Shown piece by piece: positions 9,140 through 17,627 of a stretch of DNA of 64,000 nt (position 1 is its first letter; each line of letters begins with the position of its first letter). The position numbers and the translations under genes were made by a program. The stretch spans positions 62,001 through 126,000 of the forward strand of contig JADJFV010000031.1 of the NCBI GenBank assembly GCA_016708435.1, given 5' to 3'. Under the pieces are notes generated by a model that was not told where the DNA came from, searched no databases, and worked only from the letters and a program-made list of their open reading frames with translations. The stretch comes from Leptospiraceae bacterium (lineage in GTDB: Bacteria > Spirochaetota > Leptospiria > Leptospirales > Leptospiraceae).

Positions 9140-10879
9140 CTAATTCCGTAAAACCTGTTTTGAAGTAATTAAATCCGTTGCAGGAATTTCTCTTGGTTTT
9201 TCTGTATTCAAGCTTTCATTGATTAAGGCATGAATAGACTCTTTGGTCGGAGAAAAAGAGAATACAATCTTTACATTAGCAAGCTGTGGCAATTTCAAAA
9301 AAGGAGAACCATAATGTAATACAATAAATTCCACTTTTGGATTCTTCTCTGCTATACCTACAACTGCATCTATTTCTTTTTGGTCTTTTGAATCGAAAAC
9401 AAATGTCTTGCCTGCTGCTTTTTTAAGTAGCTTTGGAATTTTCTTTTCTGAGTAATAGGGAATATTTAAAGCAGTAAGCTCGGAGCGAACTGTTTCATTT
9501 TTACATATATATACAAAGTTCTTCGATTCAGATAGAGAAATTGTTTTAAATGGAGTCTTATAGCTCTTAACCGCATCAAGCGACATACGCGCATTTAACT
9601 CTTCAATATTCGCCACTTTCAAGTCGTTGTATCGGTCGTTAGAAATTTTTCTTTTTTCTTTAATGAATTCTTCTAGAGTTGGATCTTCAATCTTTTTATA
9701 GGAATACGAACTATGAAAGAGTCCGTTTTCAATCTTTAAAGCAATTTGTCTTTTAATAGATTCGTCTAACACGTTCTTGCCGTCAATGTCGAACTCTTTA
9801 TTTTTAATACTCTCTAGAATCATGTTATAATAATGTGTTGTTGTATTTCCCCAACTTGTTAGAAGAATTACGTCAGCACCAGCCATGATAGCTAAAGAGC
9901 CTGTTTTTTCATTTTGGAAATTCTTAGATATCGCGTGCATCTCCATTGCGTCTGTCATCACCATTCCTTCGAATCCAAGTTTCTTTCGCAAAATATCTGT
10001 AAGTATTTTCTTAGAAAGTGTAGAAGGATATTTTTTATCTAGATTGGGATAAATGATATGAGCACTCATCACAGCCTTTGCACCTTCTTGTATTGATTTT
10101 TGAAAAGGAACTAATTCAAAGTCTAAAAGCTCTGCCTCTGTCTTTTCAATTACAGGAAGACCTAAATGACTGTCTACATTTGTATCTCCATGTCCGGGAA
10201 AATGTTTTATAACAGGAATTGCTCCACCTAATCTTGCTCCTCTTTCATAAGAGATAGCAAGGTCTCCGGCGTCTAACGTCATTCCGAAAGAGCGCGTATT
10301 GATCACTGGGTTTTCTGGATTGTTGTTTACATCTAGCACAGGGGCTAATAGCAAATTAATCCCAAGCTTGTTTAATTCATAAGAAGTAATAAGACCGGCA
10401 TTAAATGCATAGCTAGGATTCTTTGTCTGTCCGATGGCGAGGGCACCCGGAAAACTAGTCACCCCTTTTTCTACTCTCACTACTCTTCCGCCTTCTTGGT
10501 CTATAGAAATAAACAGAGGAGGAGAGTTTAGATTTTTCATTTCTAATTGAAGTCCTTTTGTAAGCGCGCGAATTTCTTTTTTCTTTCCTACATTGACTCC
10601 AAATAAAATGACTCCACCGGGTCTTACTTTTTGTAATTCACTAATGGCTACTTCGTCTAAATAGTTTTTAGGAATAGCAATATGAATTACCTGTCCTGCT
10701 TTTTCTTCATCTGTCATCTTGGATACAATTTCAGCAGCTTGTTCTAGAGTGCGTTTACGAATATCAGAATAGTCAGTCGCATGGATACTAGTTATTAGCC
10801 ACGCTGGCGCTAGAGACAACGAGACATAGAGGATTTGAAGAAATAGTTTATGAGAGTTAAGTATTGATTTTTTTTTCAT
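9140..10879 (-). CDS. nagZ: Glycoside hydrolase family 3 beta-N-acetylhexosaminidase (NagZ-like)
   Basis: A 579-residue exported enzyme with an N-terminal hydrophobic signal (about residues 8-33). It has GH3 motifs: FISIDQEGGRVVRV, the acid/base region KHFPGHGDTNVDSHLGLP typical of NagZ, and the nucleophile Asp in GMVMTDAMEM. A C-terminal extension of about 190 residues after the TIM barrel resembles the second domain of longer GH3 enzymes. NagZ removes GlcNAc from muropeptides during peptidoglycan recycling. A signal peptide implies a periplasmic or lipid-anchored form rather than the cytoplasmic form of enterobacteria. First gene of a two-gene unit with hemW. Confidence 0.88.
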   Translation of the reverse strand: MKKKSILNSHKLFLQILYVSLSLAPAWLITSIHATDYSDIRKRTLEQAAEIVSKMTDEEKAGQVIHIAIPKNYLDEVAISELQKVRPGGVILFGVNVGKKKEIRALTKGLQLEMKNLNSPPLFISIDQEGGRVVRVEKGVTSFPGALAIGQTKNPSYAFNAGLITSYELNKLGINLLLAPVLDVNNNPENPVINTRSFGMTLDAGDLAISYERGARLGGAIPVIKHFPGHGDTNVDSHLGLPVIEKTEAELLDFELVPFQKSIQEGAKAVMSAHIIYPNLDKKYPSTLSKKILTDILRKKLGFEGMVMTDAMEMHAISKNFQNEKTGSLAIMAGADVILLTSWGNTTTHYYNMILESIKNKEFDIDGKNVLDESIKRQIALKIENGLFHSSYSYKKIEDPTLEEFIKEKRKISNDRYNDLKVANIEELNARMSLDAVKSYKTPFKTISLSESKNFVYICKNETVRSELTALNIPYYSEKKIPKLLKKAAGKTFVFDSKDQKEIDAVVGIAEKNPKVEFIVLHYGSPFLKLPQLANVKIVFSFSPTKESIHALINESLNTEKPREIPATDLITSKQVLRN

Positions 10880-10990
10880 AATTTTTAATGTAAGATTGAT
10901 TTGATTTTTAAATGGGAGCTAATGAGTGATATTTCTTAGCACCAAAGGAAAGCAATTGGGATTTATGGATTTTGTAAAAGGATTAAAATT

Positions 10991-11081
10991 GTCATGGTGA
11001 GCTTGTCGAATCCATACTTTTAACGAATTGTATGCCCTTCCACCCATTCGACTTCACTCAGGGCAAACAACTCAGGTGACA
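10991..11081. repeat. Palindromic GTCATGGTGAGC...CAGGTGACAG repeat
   Basis: GTCATGGTGAGCTTGTCGAA at the left pairs imperfectly with TTCGACTTCACTCAGGGC and CTCAGGTGACAG at the right. It belongs to the same family as 30242-30309. The following bases (about 11112-11150, GTGTTAATCCGTGTTCATCTGTGG) are of another widespread intergenic motif. Nothing else is seen in the 278-bp gap. Confidence 0.6.
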
Positions 11082-11157
11082 GTTTTAAAAAAACTCGCAA
11101 TCTAAATCCCAATCCATCGGTGTTAATCCGTGTTCATCTGTGGATTCTTTTAATTTA

Positions 11158-11802
11158 CTAAAAGCCTTCAAGTTCTCGAGAAGATTTTTTGTCTTTCTCA
11201 TGTCCTGCATTTTGTAAATAGCCATCTATCTTATAAATAGAACCCAATAAATTTGTATCGATGGTTTTTAAAGTGCGAAGTTTCACATCCGCTGAAAAAT
11301 CTTTGTAAGCCTCAGAGGTAATAATGCCTTTTGCTTTTTGTTCCACTTTTTCAGTTACAATGCGAATGCTATCAAAATTATTCGGTAACATGTACATGGT
11401 TCTATATACATAAATGACATTATCTCTTAAGGATTTCTTTTTATAAATAAAACGAATTTCCTTTAATTTATTGCCTGCCTCAAACTCATACTCTATGTAT
11501 CTAACTACACTATAAGGTTGATGCTCTTCAAATGTAGAAAGGGTATTTTCATTTACGATAGTAATAAGCTTTTGAAGTCTGGGATTGTAATTTACAATTT
11601 TAGCTTGTAGTCTTTCAATCTCAGCAGTCTTTGCAACAATGGAAGCTTCATTTGCCTTGACACTATCTTGCAAAGCCTTTTCCCTAAGACTATCGCCGGG
11701 ATCTACCGTGGTAACAGACGCACTACTAGCGACACTTTTTGATTGTGCCGAGACACTGTAGGTTACAATTAAACACAATGTAATTAAAAACTTTGCAAAC
11801 AT
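11158..11802 (-). CDS. Secreted coiled-coil protein, paralogue B of a tandem pair
   Basis: A 214-residue protein with a signal peptide (MFAKFLITLCLIVTYSVSAQ). It contains a short coiled coil (residues about 45-70, IVAKTAEIERLQAKIVNYNP) and a conserved C-terminal domain with YIEYEFEAGNKLKEIRFIYK, DSIRIVTEKVEQKAKGI, YKDF, LRTLKTIDTNLLGSIYKIDGYLQ and LEGF at the end. The upstream neighbour shares all these blocks, so the two are a tandem duplication. AAGGAGAG precedes the ATG. Periplasmic or surface location is likely. I do not recognise the family; its restriction to this lineage is a guess. Confidence 0.7.
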   Translation of the reverse strand: MFAKFLITLCLIVTYSVSAQSKSVASSASVTTVDPGDSLREKALQDSVKANEASIVAKTAEIERLQAKIVNYNPRLQKLITIVNENTLSTFEEHQPYSVVRYIEYEFEAGNKLKEIRFIYKKKSLRDNVIYVYRTMYMLPNNFDSIRIVTEKVEQKAKGIITSEAYKDFSADVKLRTLKTIDTNLLGSIYKIDGYLQNAGHEKDKKSSRELEGF

Positions 11803-11816
11803 ACTTCTCTCCTTTT

Positions 11817-12491
11817 TTATAATCCTTCTAGTTGATTTCTATTTTTGTCATTCTTGGTAATTTGGTTACGTTGAATAAAAGCGTCTAATCTATAAATGGA
11901 ATTAAAGAGTGTCAAGTCAATTGTTTTAAGAGCTTGTAATTTTATCTCTGGCGCAAAATCCTTGTAATTCCCAACTTCAGAAATGCCTTTTGCTTTCGTT
12001 TCCAATTTATCAACAGTCACCTTTATGCTATCCATACTTCCAGGAGTGAAAGAAACTGTCCTCATAATCGAATGCATATCTTCTGTGAGAGATCGGTGTC
12101 TGGAAATAACTCGAATTTCTTTGACTTTATTAGCACCTTCAAATTCATACTCGACATAACGGTAAACAAGATACTTACTCGGTCCGGGGATTGGGTTGGT
12201 TGGTTTTTCATAAACAATGCGAATTTCTTTTTTCATATCAGGATTGAATTCAGCTGCTTCGGTTTGCAATCTCTCTAGATCAGCAACTTTCAATGCAATA
12301 TTCTTTTCCAAAATGGCAATATTTTGAAGAACCGCTTTTGCACTTGCGCTATTATCAACGGCGCCGGCTTTCGCATCACTCTTTTGTTGCACTGCTCCGA
12401 TAGTTTCTCTATCAGGATTTGAGATTTTAGCTTGGGCAAAAAGTAATCCTGTTGAAAAAACAGAAATTACTAGATAGATTCTTAATAACAT
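11817..12491 (-). CDS. Secreted coiled-coil protein, paralogue A of a tandem pair
   Basis: A 224-residue protein with a signal peptide (MLLRIYLVISVFSTGLLFAQ). The body is homologous to the next gene: a coiled coil IALKVADLERLQTEAAEFNP, then YRYVEYEFEGANKVKEIRVI, DSIKVTVDKLETKAKGI, YKDFAPEIKLQALKTIDLTL and LEGL at the end. GAGGACATTTCT precedes the ATG. Fourteen bases separate it from paralogue B, so they form an operon. Function unknown; paired small secreted proteins could form a hetero-oligomer (inference). Confidence 0.7.
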   Translation of the reverse strand: MLLRIYLVISVFSTGLLFAQAKISNPDRETIGAVQQKSDAKAGAVDNSASAKAVLQNIAILEKNIALKVADLERLQTEAAEFNPDMKKEIRIVYEKPTNPIPGPSKYLVYRYVEYEFEGANKVKEIRVISRHRSLTEDMHSIMRTVSFTPGSMDSIKVTVDKLETKAKGISEVGNYKDFAPEIKLQALKTIDLTLFNSIYRLDAFIQRNQITKNDKNRNQLEGL

Positions 12492-12662
12492 AGAAATGTC
12501 CTCGTAATTAAATTTATCGGCAACGGCTCGCCAAAAGTATTGCCTAAGTAGATAAAAGTTTTCAATTCTTATTTCTTCAAGGAATAAATTCTTTTAATTT
12601 CGAAAATAAGCAAGATTGAATTTACTCCTTGACCAAGATGAAATTCCAAAAAAAATTAACCC

Positions 12663-13532
12663 GTGCTTATACAAAGAAAACTCAATCTAATTTTTATTTT
12701 GCTCTTATGTCTTTTTGTATTTAACAATTGCGAGCAAATTGCTGACGCTGCCTTCTCTGATAAAGACGATATAGAAATGGGAGCAAACCTTGACAAAGAA
12801 ATTCGCTCTAAGCCAACCGAATTTCCAATCCTAGTCAACAATGAGTTACAGGGCTATGTGCAATCCATAGTCAAACAACTCATTCGCTCCCCTTTGGTTA
12901 AGAGAAAGAAAACTTACTCTTACAAAGTAACCATTCTAAACGATGATAAAGCAATCAATGCCTTTTGCACACCGGGCGGCTATATCTATGTATACACAGG
13001 ACTTCTAAAATTTCTAGACAATGAAGCAAGTCTCGCGGCAGTTCTTTCTCATGAAATTGCTCACGCAGAAAAGCGTCATGTGCGACAAAGAATGCTTTCT
13101 GCGATGGGAGTGCAACTCATAGTATCTGCAATCCTTGGAAATGGCTCGTCTGTTTTCAAAGAAATGGGTTTACAAATCGCAGGCACTCTCGCCCTTCTCT
13201 CAAACAGTCGGGGCGATGAATTAGAGGCAGATGAATTGGGATTTCTCTATTTGCAATCAAGTCCTTATTACCAGGGAGCCATGTCTTATTTTTTTGAAAA
13301 AATCGCCAAAGAAGAAAAGAGAAATCGAATGAGTAAAGCAGTCGAGAGTCTACTATCGACCCACCCAATTCCCGAAGAGCGGCTAAAGGCTAATTCCGAA
13401 AGAATTCGTTTAGCAAAGATACAGCCGCCTATTCCATCCAATCTTCTAGAAACAAGATATAAATCAATTATCAAAAAACACCTGAGAGCCGGTAGCACTC
13501 TAGACGGTGAACCGATAGACGATAGAGGCTAA
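12663..13532 (+). CDS. M48 family metalloprotease lipoprotein (LoiP/BepA-like)
   Basis: A 289-residue predicted lipoprotein. The start is GTG 12663 (no ATG is available before the signal). The lipobox region FVFNNC puts Cys at residue 23. The M48 domain has HEIAH at 130-134, the third ligand motif ELEAD at about 186-190, and AFCTPGGYIYVYTGLL, which is characteristic of LoiP/BepA/OMA1-type proteases. It probably degrades or refolds outer-membrane proteins in the periplasm. The downstream gene begins one base after its stop, so the protease heads the operon with the chemoreceptor-like and ODP-like genes. Confidence 0.85.
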   Translation: MLIQRKLNLIFILLLCLFVFNNCEQIADAAFSDKDDIEMGANLDKEIRSKPTEFPILVNNELQGYVQSIVKQLIRSPLVKRKKTYSYKVTILNDDKAINAFCTPGGYIYVYTGLLKFLDNEASLAAVLSHEIAHAEKRHVRQRMLSAMGVQLIVSAILGNGSSVFKEMGLQIAGTLALLSNSRGDELEADELGFLYLQSSPYYQGAMSYFFEKIAKEEKRNRMSKAVESLLSTHPIPEERLKANSERIRLAKIQPPIPSNLLETRYKSIIKKHLRAGSTLDGEPIDDRG

Positions 13533-13533
13533 T

Positions 13534-14154
13534 ATGATATTTGAAACAGTCAATGAAATCAATGAAGCCATCAAGGCAATCAACTATGCGTCTTACTTAA
13601 TCAGGCTTTGCGCATTAAATAGTCAGATATCAATTGCCAGGATTAGCTATAATACCAAAAAATCAACAGGCTTTACTCCAATCTCTGTGGAGCTAATACG
13701 CATTAGCGCCTTAATCGAAGAGAAGGCAAGTCAATTATTTCTAATCATGTTTGAATCTCTCCGAATCATTACAGAAGAAGCAAAGTTCAGTCGAAACAAA
13801 GCATTACAGGAAAAATTTTTTAGAGAATACAAAAGTCAATTCGGAGAAAGAAAATTTGATCTAACCCACTTAGAAAAAAAAATATTCTCCCAGTATGATG
13901 AGAAAGTAGATGAATTAAAAAAAAGCTTTCACATCCAATTTACTTCTTTTCGCTCCATCATTAAAGAGACAATCAAACTATGTAAAAATTCAAGACCAAT
14001 CGTTTTCTCTGTAAAAATAGAATCCGTTTACATTGAAAACCACCAAGCTGCATTTGATGAACTCTCTGTAGAACTTTCCAATTTTATTTCCAAAATTGAA
14101 AGCATTCTAAAGAAAATTGAACTTTTAAATCTAGAATTAATCGAGGACAAATAA
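13534..14154 (+). CDS. Soluble helical protein resembling a chemoreceptor signalling hairpin
   Basis: A 206-residue all-helical protein with no membrane segment. Residues about 18-65 (RLCALNSQISIARIS, then STGFTPISVELIRISALIEE) follow the layout of the methyl-accepting chemotaxis protein tip (ALNAAIEAARAGE, then GFAVVAxEIRxLAExS), though degenerate. The rest is a long antiparallel coiled coil. The next gene, starting one base after the stop, encodes an ODP-like di-iron metallo-beta-lactamase-fold protein. In Treponema denticola an ODP sensor is paired with a soluble receptor-like protein, so the pairing supports a role in oxygen chemotaxis. The homology is my reading of a weak pattern. Confidence 0.55.
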   Translation: MIFETVNEINEAIKAINYASYLIRLCALNSQISIARISYNTKKSTGFTPISVELIRISALIEEKASQLFLIMFESLRIITEEAKFSRNKALQEKFFREYKSQFGERKFDLTHLEKKIFSQYDEKVDELKKSFHIQFTSFRSIIKETIKLCKNSRPIVFSVKIESVYIENHQAAFDELSVELSNFISKIESILKKIELLNLELIEDK

Positions 14155-14155
14155 G

Positions 14156-14905
14156 TTGAAAAAATTTCAGTATATCTATTCGGAAGGAGATCACAAGTGG
14201 GGGATAATCGCACGTGACCCCAAGAAGCCTTCTTATTTAATTGATACGAATGAATATGTGCTTTGCAAAAATGGAAAATTGATTGTGACTGATCCGGGGG
14301 GAATAGAGATTTTCCCCGCAGTTCTAAGTTCTCTTTCAACAGAAGTAAATCCAATCAATATAGAATATATTTTTGCAAGTCACCAGGACCCGGATATTAT
14401 TTCTTCTCTCACTCTCTGGCTAGATATTGATCCTAAAATCAAATGCTTTACAAGCGTTCTTTGGTCAACGTTTCTTCCTCATTTCGGTGGTAATAATGAG
14501 ACGTTTGCCATTATCCCCGATAATGGAATGAATTTTTCTTTTCATGGCTTGGATTTAGAATTTGTTCCTGCTCATTATTTGCATTCATCGGGTAATTTTC
14601 ATTTGTATGATAAGAAAGCAAAGATTTATTTTTCTGGAGATGTAGGCGCTGCTCTTCTTCCTCCCGATCTACTTTCCGAATCAGAAATTTATGTGAACGA
14701 CTTTGACTCCCATATCAAATACTGCAAAGGATTTCACGAAAGATGGATGGGATCAAATGAAGCAAAGAATGATTGGTGCTCACGAGTCAGTCAGCTAAAC
14801 ATAGACCAATTCTGTCCTCAGCATGGATTGATCTTTAAAGGTAAGGATGTGGAACGTTTTATCAATTGGTTCGCAGAATTAAAAGTAGGAATTTTGAAGA
14901 GCTAG
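14156..14905 (+). CDS. ODP-like di-iron metallo-beta-lactamase-fold protein (putative oxygen/iron sensor)
   Basis: A 249-residue cytoplasmic protein of the flavodiiron/ODP branch of the MBL fold. Candidate di-iron ligands are visible in order: H76, D78 and D80 (SHQDPD), H140 (PAHYLH), D162 (FSGDVG) and H223 (CPQHG). No flavodoxin domain follows, as in ODP and unlike FprA. The ODP of T. denticola binds oxygen at its di-iron site and signals to CheA. The start is TTG 14156 with GAGGA about 10 bases upstream, one base after the stop of the chemoreceptor-like partner. The family assignment is good; the sensor role is inferred from the family and the neighbour. Confidence 0.75.
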   Translation: MKKFQYIYSEGDHKWGIIARDPKKPSYLIDTNEYVLCKNGKLIVTDPGGIEIFPAVLSSLSTEVNPINIEYIFASHQDPDIISSLTLWLDIDPKIKCFTSVLWSTFLPHFGGNNETFAIIPDNGMNFSFHGLDLEFVPAHYLHSSGNFHLYDKKAKIYFSGDVGAALLPPDLLSESEIYVNDFDSHIKYCKGFHERWMGSNEAKNDWCSRVSQLNIDQFCPQHGLIFKGKDVERFINWFAELKVGILKS

Positions 14906-14918
14906 AATCGCGTTGCGG

Positions 14919-16637
14919 CTAAATGTCGTAATCCGTTTCATCGGTGTGTTTCACAATTTCGTGGATTACTTTATCTAGATTTTGAGCACTTTGTAAAATA
15001 TAGTTAATACTTTTTTCTTTATCTGCCTCAGAAAGCTCTTTGTGCTCAATAAATAGGTTGCATAAACCTAAAATATTGGCTGTATGCAACCTCACCTTAT
15101 GAGATTGAAGCCAAGCGATCTCTCTTAACTTCGCATTTTGACTTATAATTTTAAATTGATCTTTTTTGGATTCAGTAATGTTTTTTAAATTATTGGAAAT
15201 ACCAACAAGCTCACCTAAACCATTATAAACAGGAAATAAGGAGAATAACCACCATTGACCGTCATGCACTTTCTCTACATCAATCGCTTCACCATTCAAT
15301 ACTCTTAGGTAATAAGAGATAAATTCTTCTCTTAGTTCAGGTACCATAAAGGGAAGAATATTATCCCCCTTTTGCATAGACTTTCCAAAGATTTCTTTGC
15401 TAACCAATTCAGCTTTCTTATTCAAATAAACAATGTTAAAATCTTTACTAAGCAAAGTATGTGAATCAGTAGAACTGTTATAAATCGCACCTAGCATAGC
15501 CTCGGATTGTTTTAATTTTTCCTCAGCTTGTTTTCTTGCATTGATATCAGTTACATTGTGGCTAACAGCAATTATCTTTTTGTGATCATCATAGACAGGG
15601 AAAAAACTGGCTTCTACCCAAATGCTGAATGCATCGAAATGGATTTCTCTTTCTAAACTTACAATTTCTCCCTCTAATGCAGTTAAAAACTCTCGCTTAA
15701 AATCAGCTTGGTCTTTTTTCGCGATGTAATCCAAAATGCAGCTATTCTCAATTAGCCCTTTTCCATGGGCTTTTAGAGCCATTTCGTTGGCTGATTTGTT
15801 GAAACATAGAATATCATAATCCGGGCTTAGCATGATATTATGATCAGTCGTGCTATCGAGTAACGCGCGGAGTTTTTTTTCCGATTCGCTAATAGCTTGT
15901 CTTAATTTTTTTTCCTGTGTATTGTCTCTAAATAAAACCATTAAGCCTTCTTTGGATGGGTAGGCAACACAGTTGAACCATCTATGTAAGTCGGAACGAT
16001 ATTCTTCAAAACGAACTGTTACCTGCTCATTCATTGCCTTACGATACTGTGCCGGATAATTATAATTAGGCGAATCAGGAAAGAAATTCCAGATACTTTG
16101 ACCCTGCACTGTTTCCAATTTAACTCCCAGAACATCTTCCGCAACTGAATTCATAGTCAAAAAATTCCAATCTCTATCTAGAACGTAGAATCCATCTGTG
16201 ATGTTTTCAATAATCGTATCCATTTTTTGAGAAAAATCCTTTGCAATTTTACTTTGCCTTTGCATTTCAGATATATCATGTCCTAAGCAAAGAATCCCGA
16301 GCGGCTGATTGTTCTTATCCTTAAAAAGAGAAAACTCCCATTTGGTAGAGAAATACTCACCGTTCCGATTAGAAGGCTTACGAATTTCTACTTCGATAAT
16401 CCCATTTGGATTCGCAAAGCATTGCATCACTGCTTGTGCGCATTTTACAAAATCTTCAGGGTGAACGGCAGATTCAGTCGATAGTCCGATAAAATTTTCG
16501 GAAATAAAAGAGAAACGTGTCTGAAACAAATCATTGACAAATCGATATTTACCTTCCATGTCCGTGACAATTAGATAATGGCTTTTGGAATGTTGCATCC
16601 AAGTTGGTATCAAGTCTTTGATTTCAGTTTCGTTCAT
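14919..16637 (-). CDS. Four-PAS sensor protein with a dimerisation/His domain but no ATPase domain
   Basis: About 572 residues from ATG 16637 (MNETEIKDL); a TTG at 16682 would add 15 residues. Four PAS/PAC units lie in series, each ending in a PAC-like segment (LGHDISEMQRQ, LFRDNTQEKKL, VSHNVTDINARK, ISNNLKNITESK). A DHp-like helix follows with LREIAWLQSHKVRLHTANILG, whose His is in QSH. The protein ends about 60 residues later, with no N, G1 or G2 boxes of a HATPase. PAS proteins with this LREIAW-QSH ending and no catalytic domain occur in other bacteria. It is cytoplasmic, with no membrane segment. It may be phosphorylated or dimerised by a partner kinase. Confidence 0.75.
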   Translation of the reverse strand: MNETEIKDLIPTWMQHSKSHYLIVTDMEGKYRFVNDLFQTRFSFISENFIGLSTESAVHPEDFVKCAQAVMQCFANPNGIIEVEIRKPSNRNGEYFSTKWEFSLFKDKNNQPLGILCLGHDISEMQRQSKIAKDFSQKMDTIIENITDGFYVLDRDWNFLTMNSVAEDVLGVKLETVQGQSIWNFFPDSPNYNYPAQYRKAMNEQVTVRFEEYRSDLHRWFNCVAYPSKEGLMVLFRDNTQEKKLRQAISESEKKLRALLDSTTDHNIMLSPDYDILCFNKSANEMALKAHGKGLIENSCILDYIAKKDQADFKREFLTALEGEIVSLEREIHFDAFSIWVEASFFPVYDDHKKIIAVSHNVTDINARKQAEEKLKQSEAMLGAIYNSSTDSHTLLSKDFNIVYLNKKAELVSKEIFGKSMQKGDNILPFMVPELREEFISYYLRVLNGEAIDVEKVHDGQWWLFSLFPVYNGLGELVGISNNLKNITESKKDQFKIISQNAKLREIAWLQSHKVRLHTANILGLCNLFIEHKELSEADKEKSINYILQSAQNLDKVIHEIVKHTDETDYDI

Positions 16638-16770
16638 TTTGAATACATTATTGTTTGTTAATTGCACTCTTGCATTCTGCAAAATTTAAAACAAGAAAAA
16701 AAAGAAAATTCCATAAGTTTAGTATCCACTCGGTAAAAGTATTTCGAATAATCGTTCAATGTCTTTCTTT

Positions 16771-16842
16771 TACCGTGAAGTTCACGAAGGTAGTAAGGAA
16801 ATTGTCTTCTTCTTTCTTCGTGCTATTCGTGTCCTTCGTGGT
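16771..16842. repeat. CACGAAG/CTTCGTG palindromic repeat copy
   Basis: The left arm GTGAAGTTCACGAAGG and the right arm CTTCGTGCTATTCGTGTCC plus TTCGTGGTTAAT form an imperfect inverted repeat. Same family as 18400, 44491 and 58264. Confidence 0.6.
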
Positions 16843-16870
16843 TAATTAATATAAGCTAATAATATAAGAC

Positions 16871-16931
16871 CCACATAAAAGGGACATAGAAGCCATATAG
16901 AAGCCGAATTTGGCTTCTATGTGGCTTCTAG
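16871..16931. repeat. CATAGAAGCC/GGCTTCTATG palindromic repeat copy
   Basis: ACATAGAAGCC and TATAGAAGCCGAA face TTGGCTTCTATG and TGGCTTCTAG, forming an almost perfect hairpin of about 20 bp per arm. A diverged copy lies at 58398-58476. Confidence 0.65.
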
Positions 16932-16949
16932 ATTAGAGTAAGATTGGTA

Positions 16950-17333
16950 TTAGGTAAAAGGTGATGTCTTATCTTTTTTAATTTTAGTTTCGTCTCCTTC
17001 CATAACCACTTTGAAGCTACTTCCCCATTTACGCATCAGACCAAAGATTGGTTTTAATTTTTCTCCTTTTTTTGTGAGCGAATATTCAACACGAGGAGGA
17101 GATTCTAAAAAGGCTTTGCGGGAAATAATGCCGTAATCCTCTAAATCTTTTAATTCTTTTGAAAGCATTTTGTCAGAAGTCTTAGGAAGGGATTTTTTTA
17201 AATCGCCATAACGCAAAGATTTATCTTTCATTAATTTGAATAAAATGATAGGCTTCCATTTTCCATTGAGCACGGATAGTGTTAACTCAAATGGACATTG
17301 ATGCACCATATCTTTTAATTTATAAATTGTCAT
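16950..17333 (-). CDS. HxlR-family winged-helix transcriptional regulator
   Basis: A 127-residue DNA-binding protein. HQCPFELTLSVLNGKWKPII at residues 11-30 is the HxlR N-terminal signature, and LRYGDLKKSLP, TSDKMLSKELKDLEDYGII and PPRVEYSLTKKGEKL form the winged helix. Cys13 is at the position of the redox-sensing Cys of YodB and HypR. It is transcribed divergently from the DJ-1-like gene, with a perfect palindrome in the shared region. Likely role: repressor of the DJ-1 and NAD(P)-binding genes, released by electrophiles or oxidants (inference from the family and the conserved Cys). Confidence 0.9.
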   Translation of the reverse strand: MTIYKLKDMVHQCPFELTLSVLNGKWKPIILFKLMKDKSLRYGDLKKSLPKTSDKMLSKELKDLEDYGIISRKAFLESPPRVEYSLTKKGEKLKPIFGLMRKWGSSFKVVMEGDETKIKKDKTSPFT

Positions 17334-17392
17334 AATCTACTCCAATGCTTTTTCCTTATTATGTAAGTCCCACAATAAGGCAAATAAAAATA

Positions 17393-17420
17393 TTAATACT
17401 TACCCACAAGTAAGTATTAA
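17393..17420. promoter_or_regulatory. Perfect palindromic operator candidate for the HxlR regulator
   Basis: TTAATACTTAC (17393-17403), six bases CCACAA, then GTAAGTATTAA (17410-17420), an exact inverted repeat. TACTTAC/GTAAGTA resembles operators of HxlR-family redox regulators. It lies 60 bp upstream of the hxlR-like start and about 208 bp upstream of the DJ-1-like start. The rest of the 294-bp gap is AT-rich with a fragment of the CTCTGTGGC repeat near 17568-17600. Confidence 0.65.
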
Positions 17421-17627
17421 ACACTTTTTATACATTAATTCTATTTTTATTTTACAGAATATCTACCTTTCCTAAATGTAACATTAATAATTACAGATAC
17501 ATTTGTGTAAGACAAAAATATTTAACCAAAGAATATCAAAAGAGCATAGAAACTTTCCTTACTCTTTTCCTCTGTGTCTTTGTGACTCTGTGGCAAATCC
17601 TCTTACGCAAATTTAAAAGGAAGAAAA

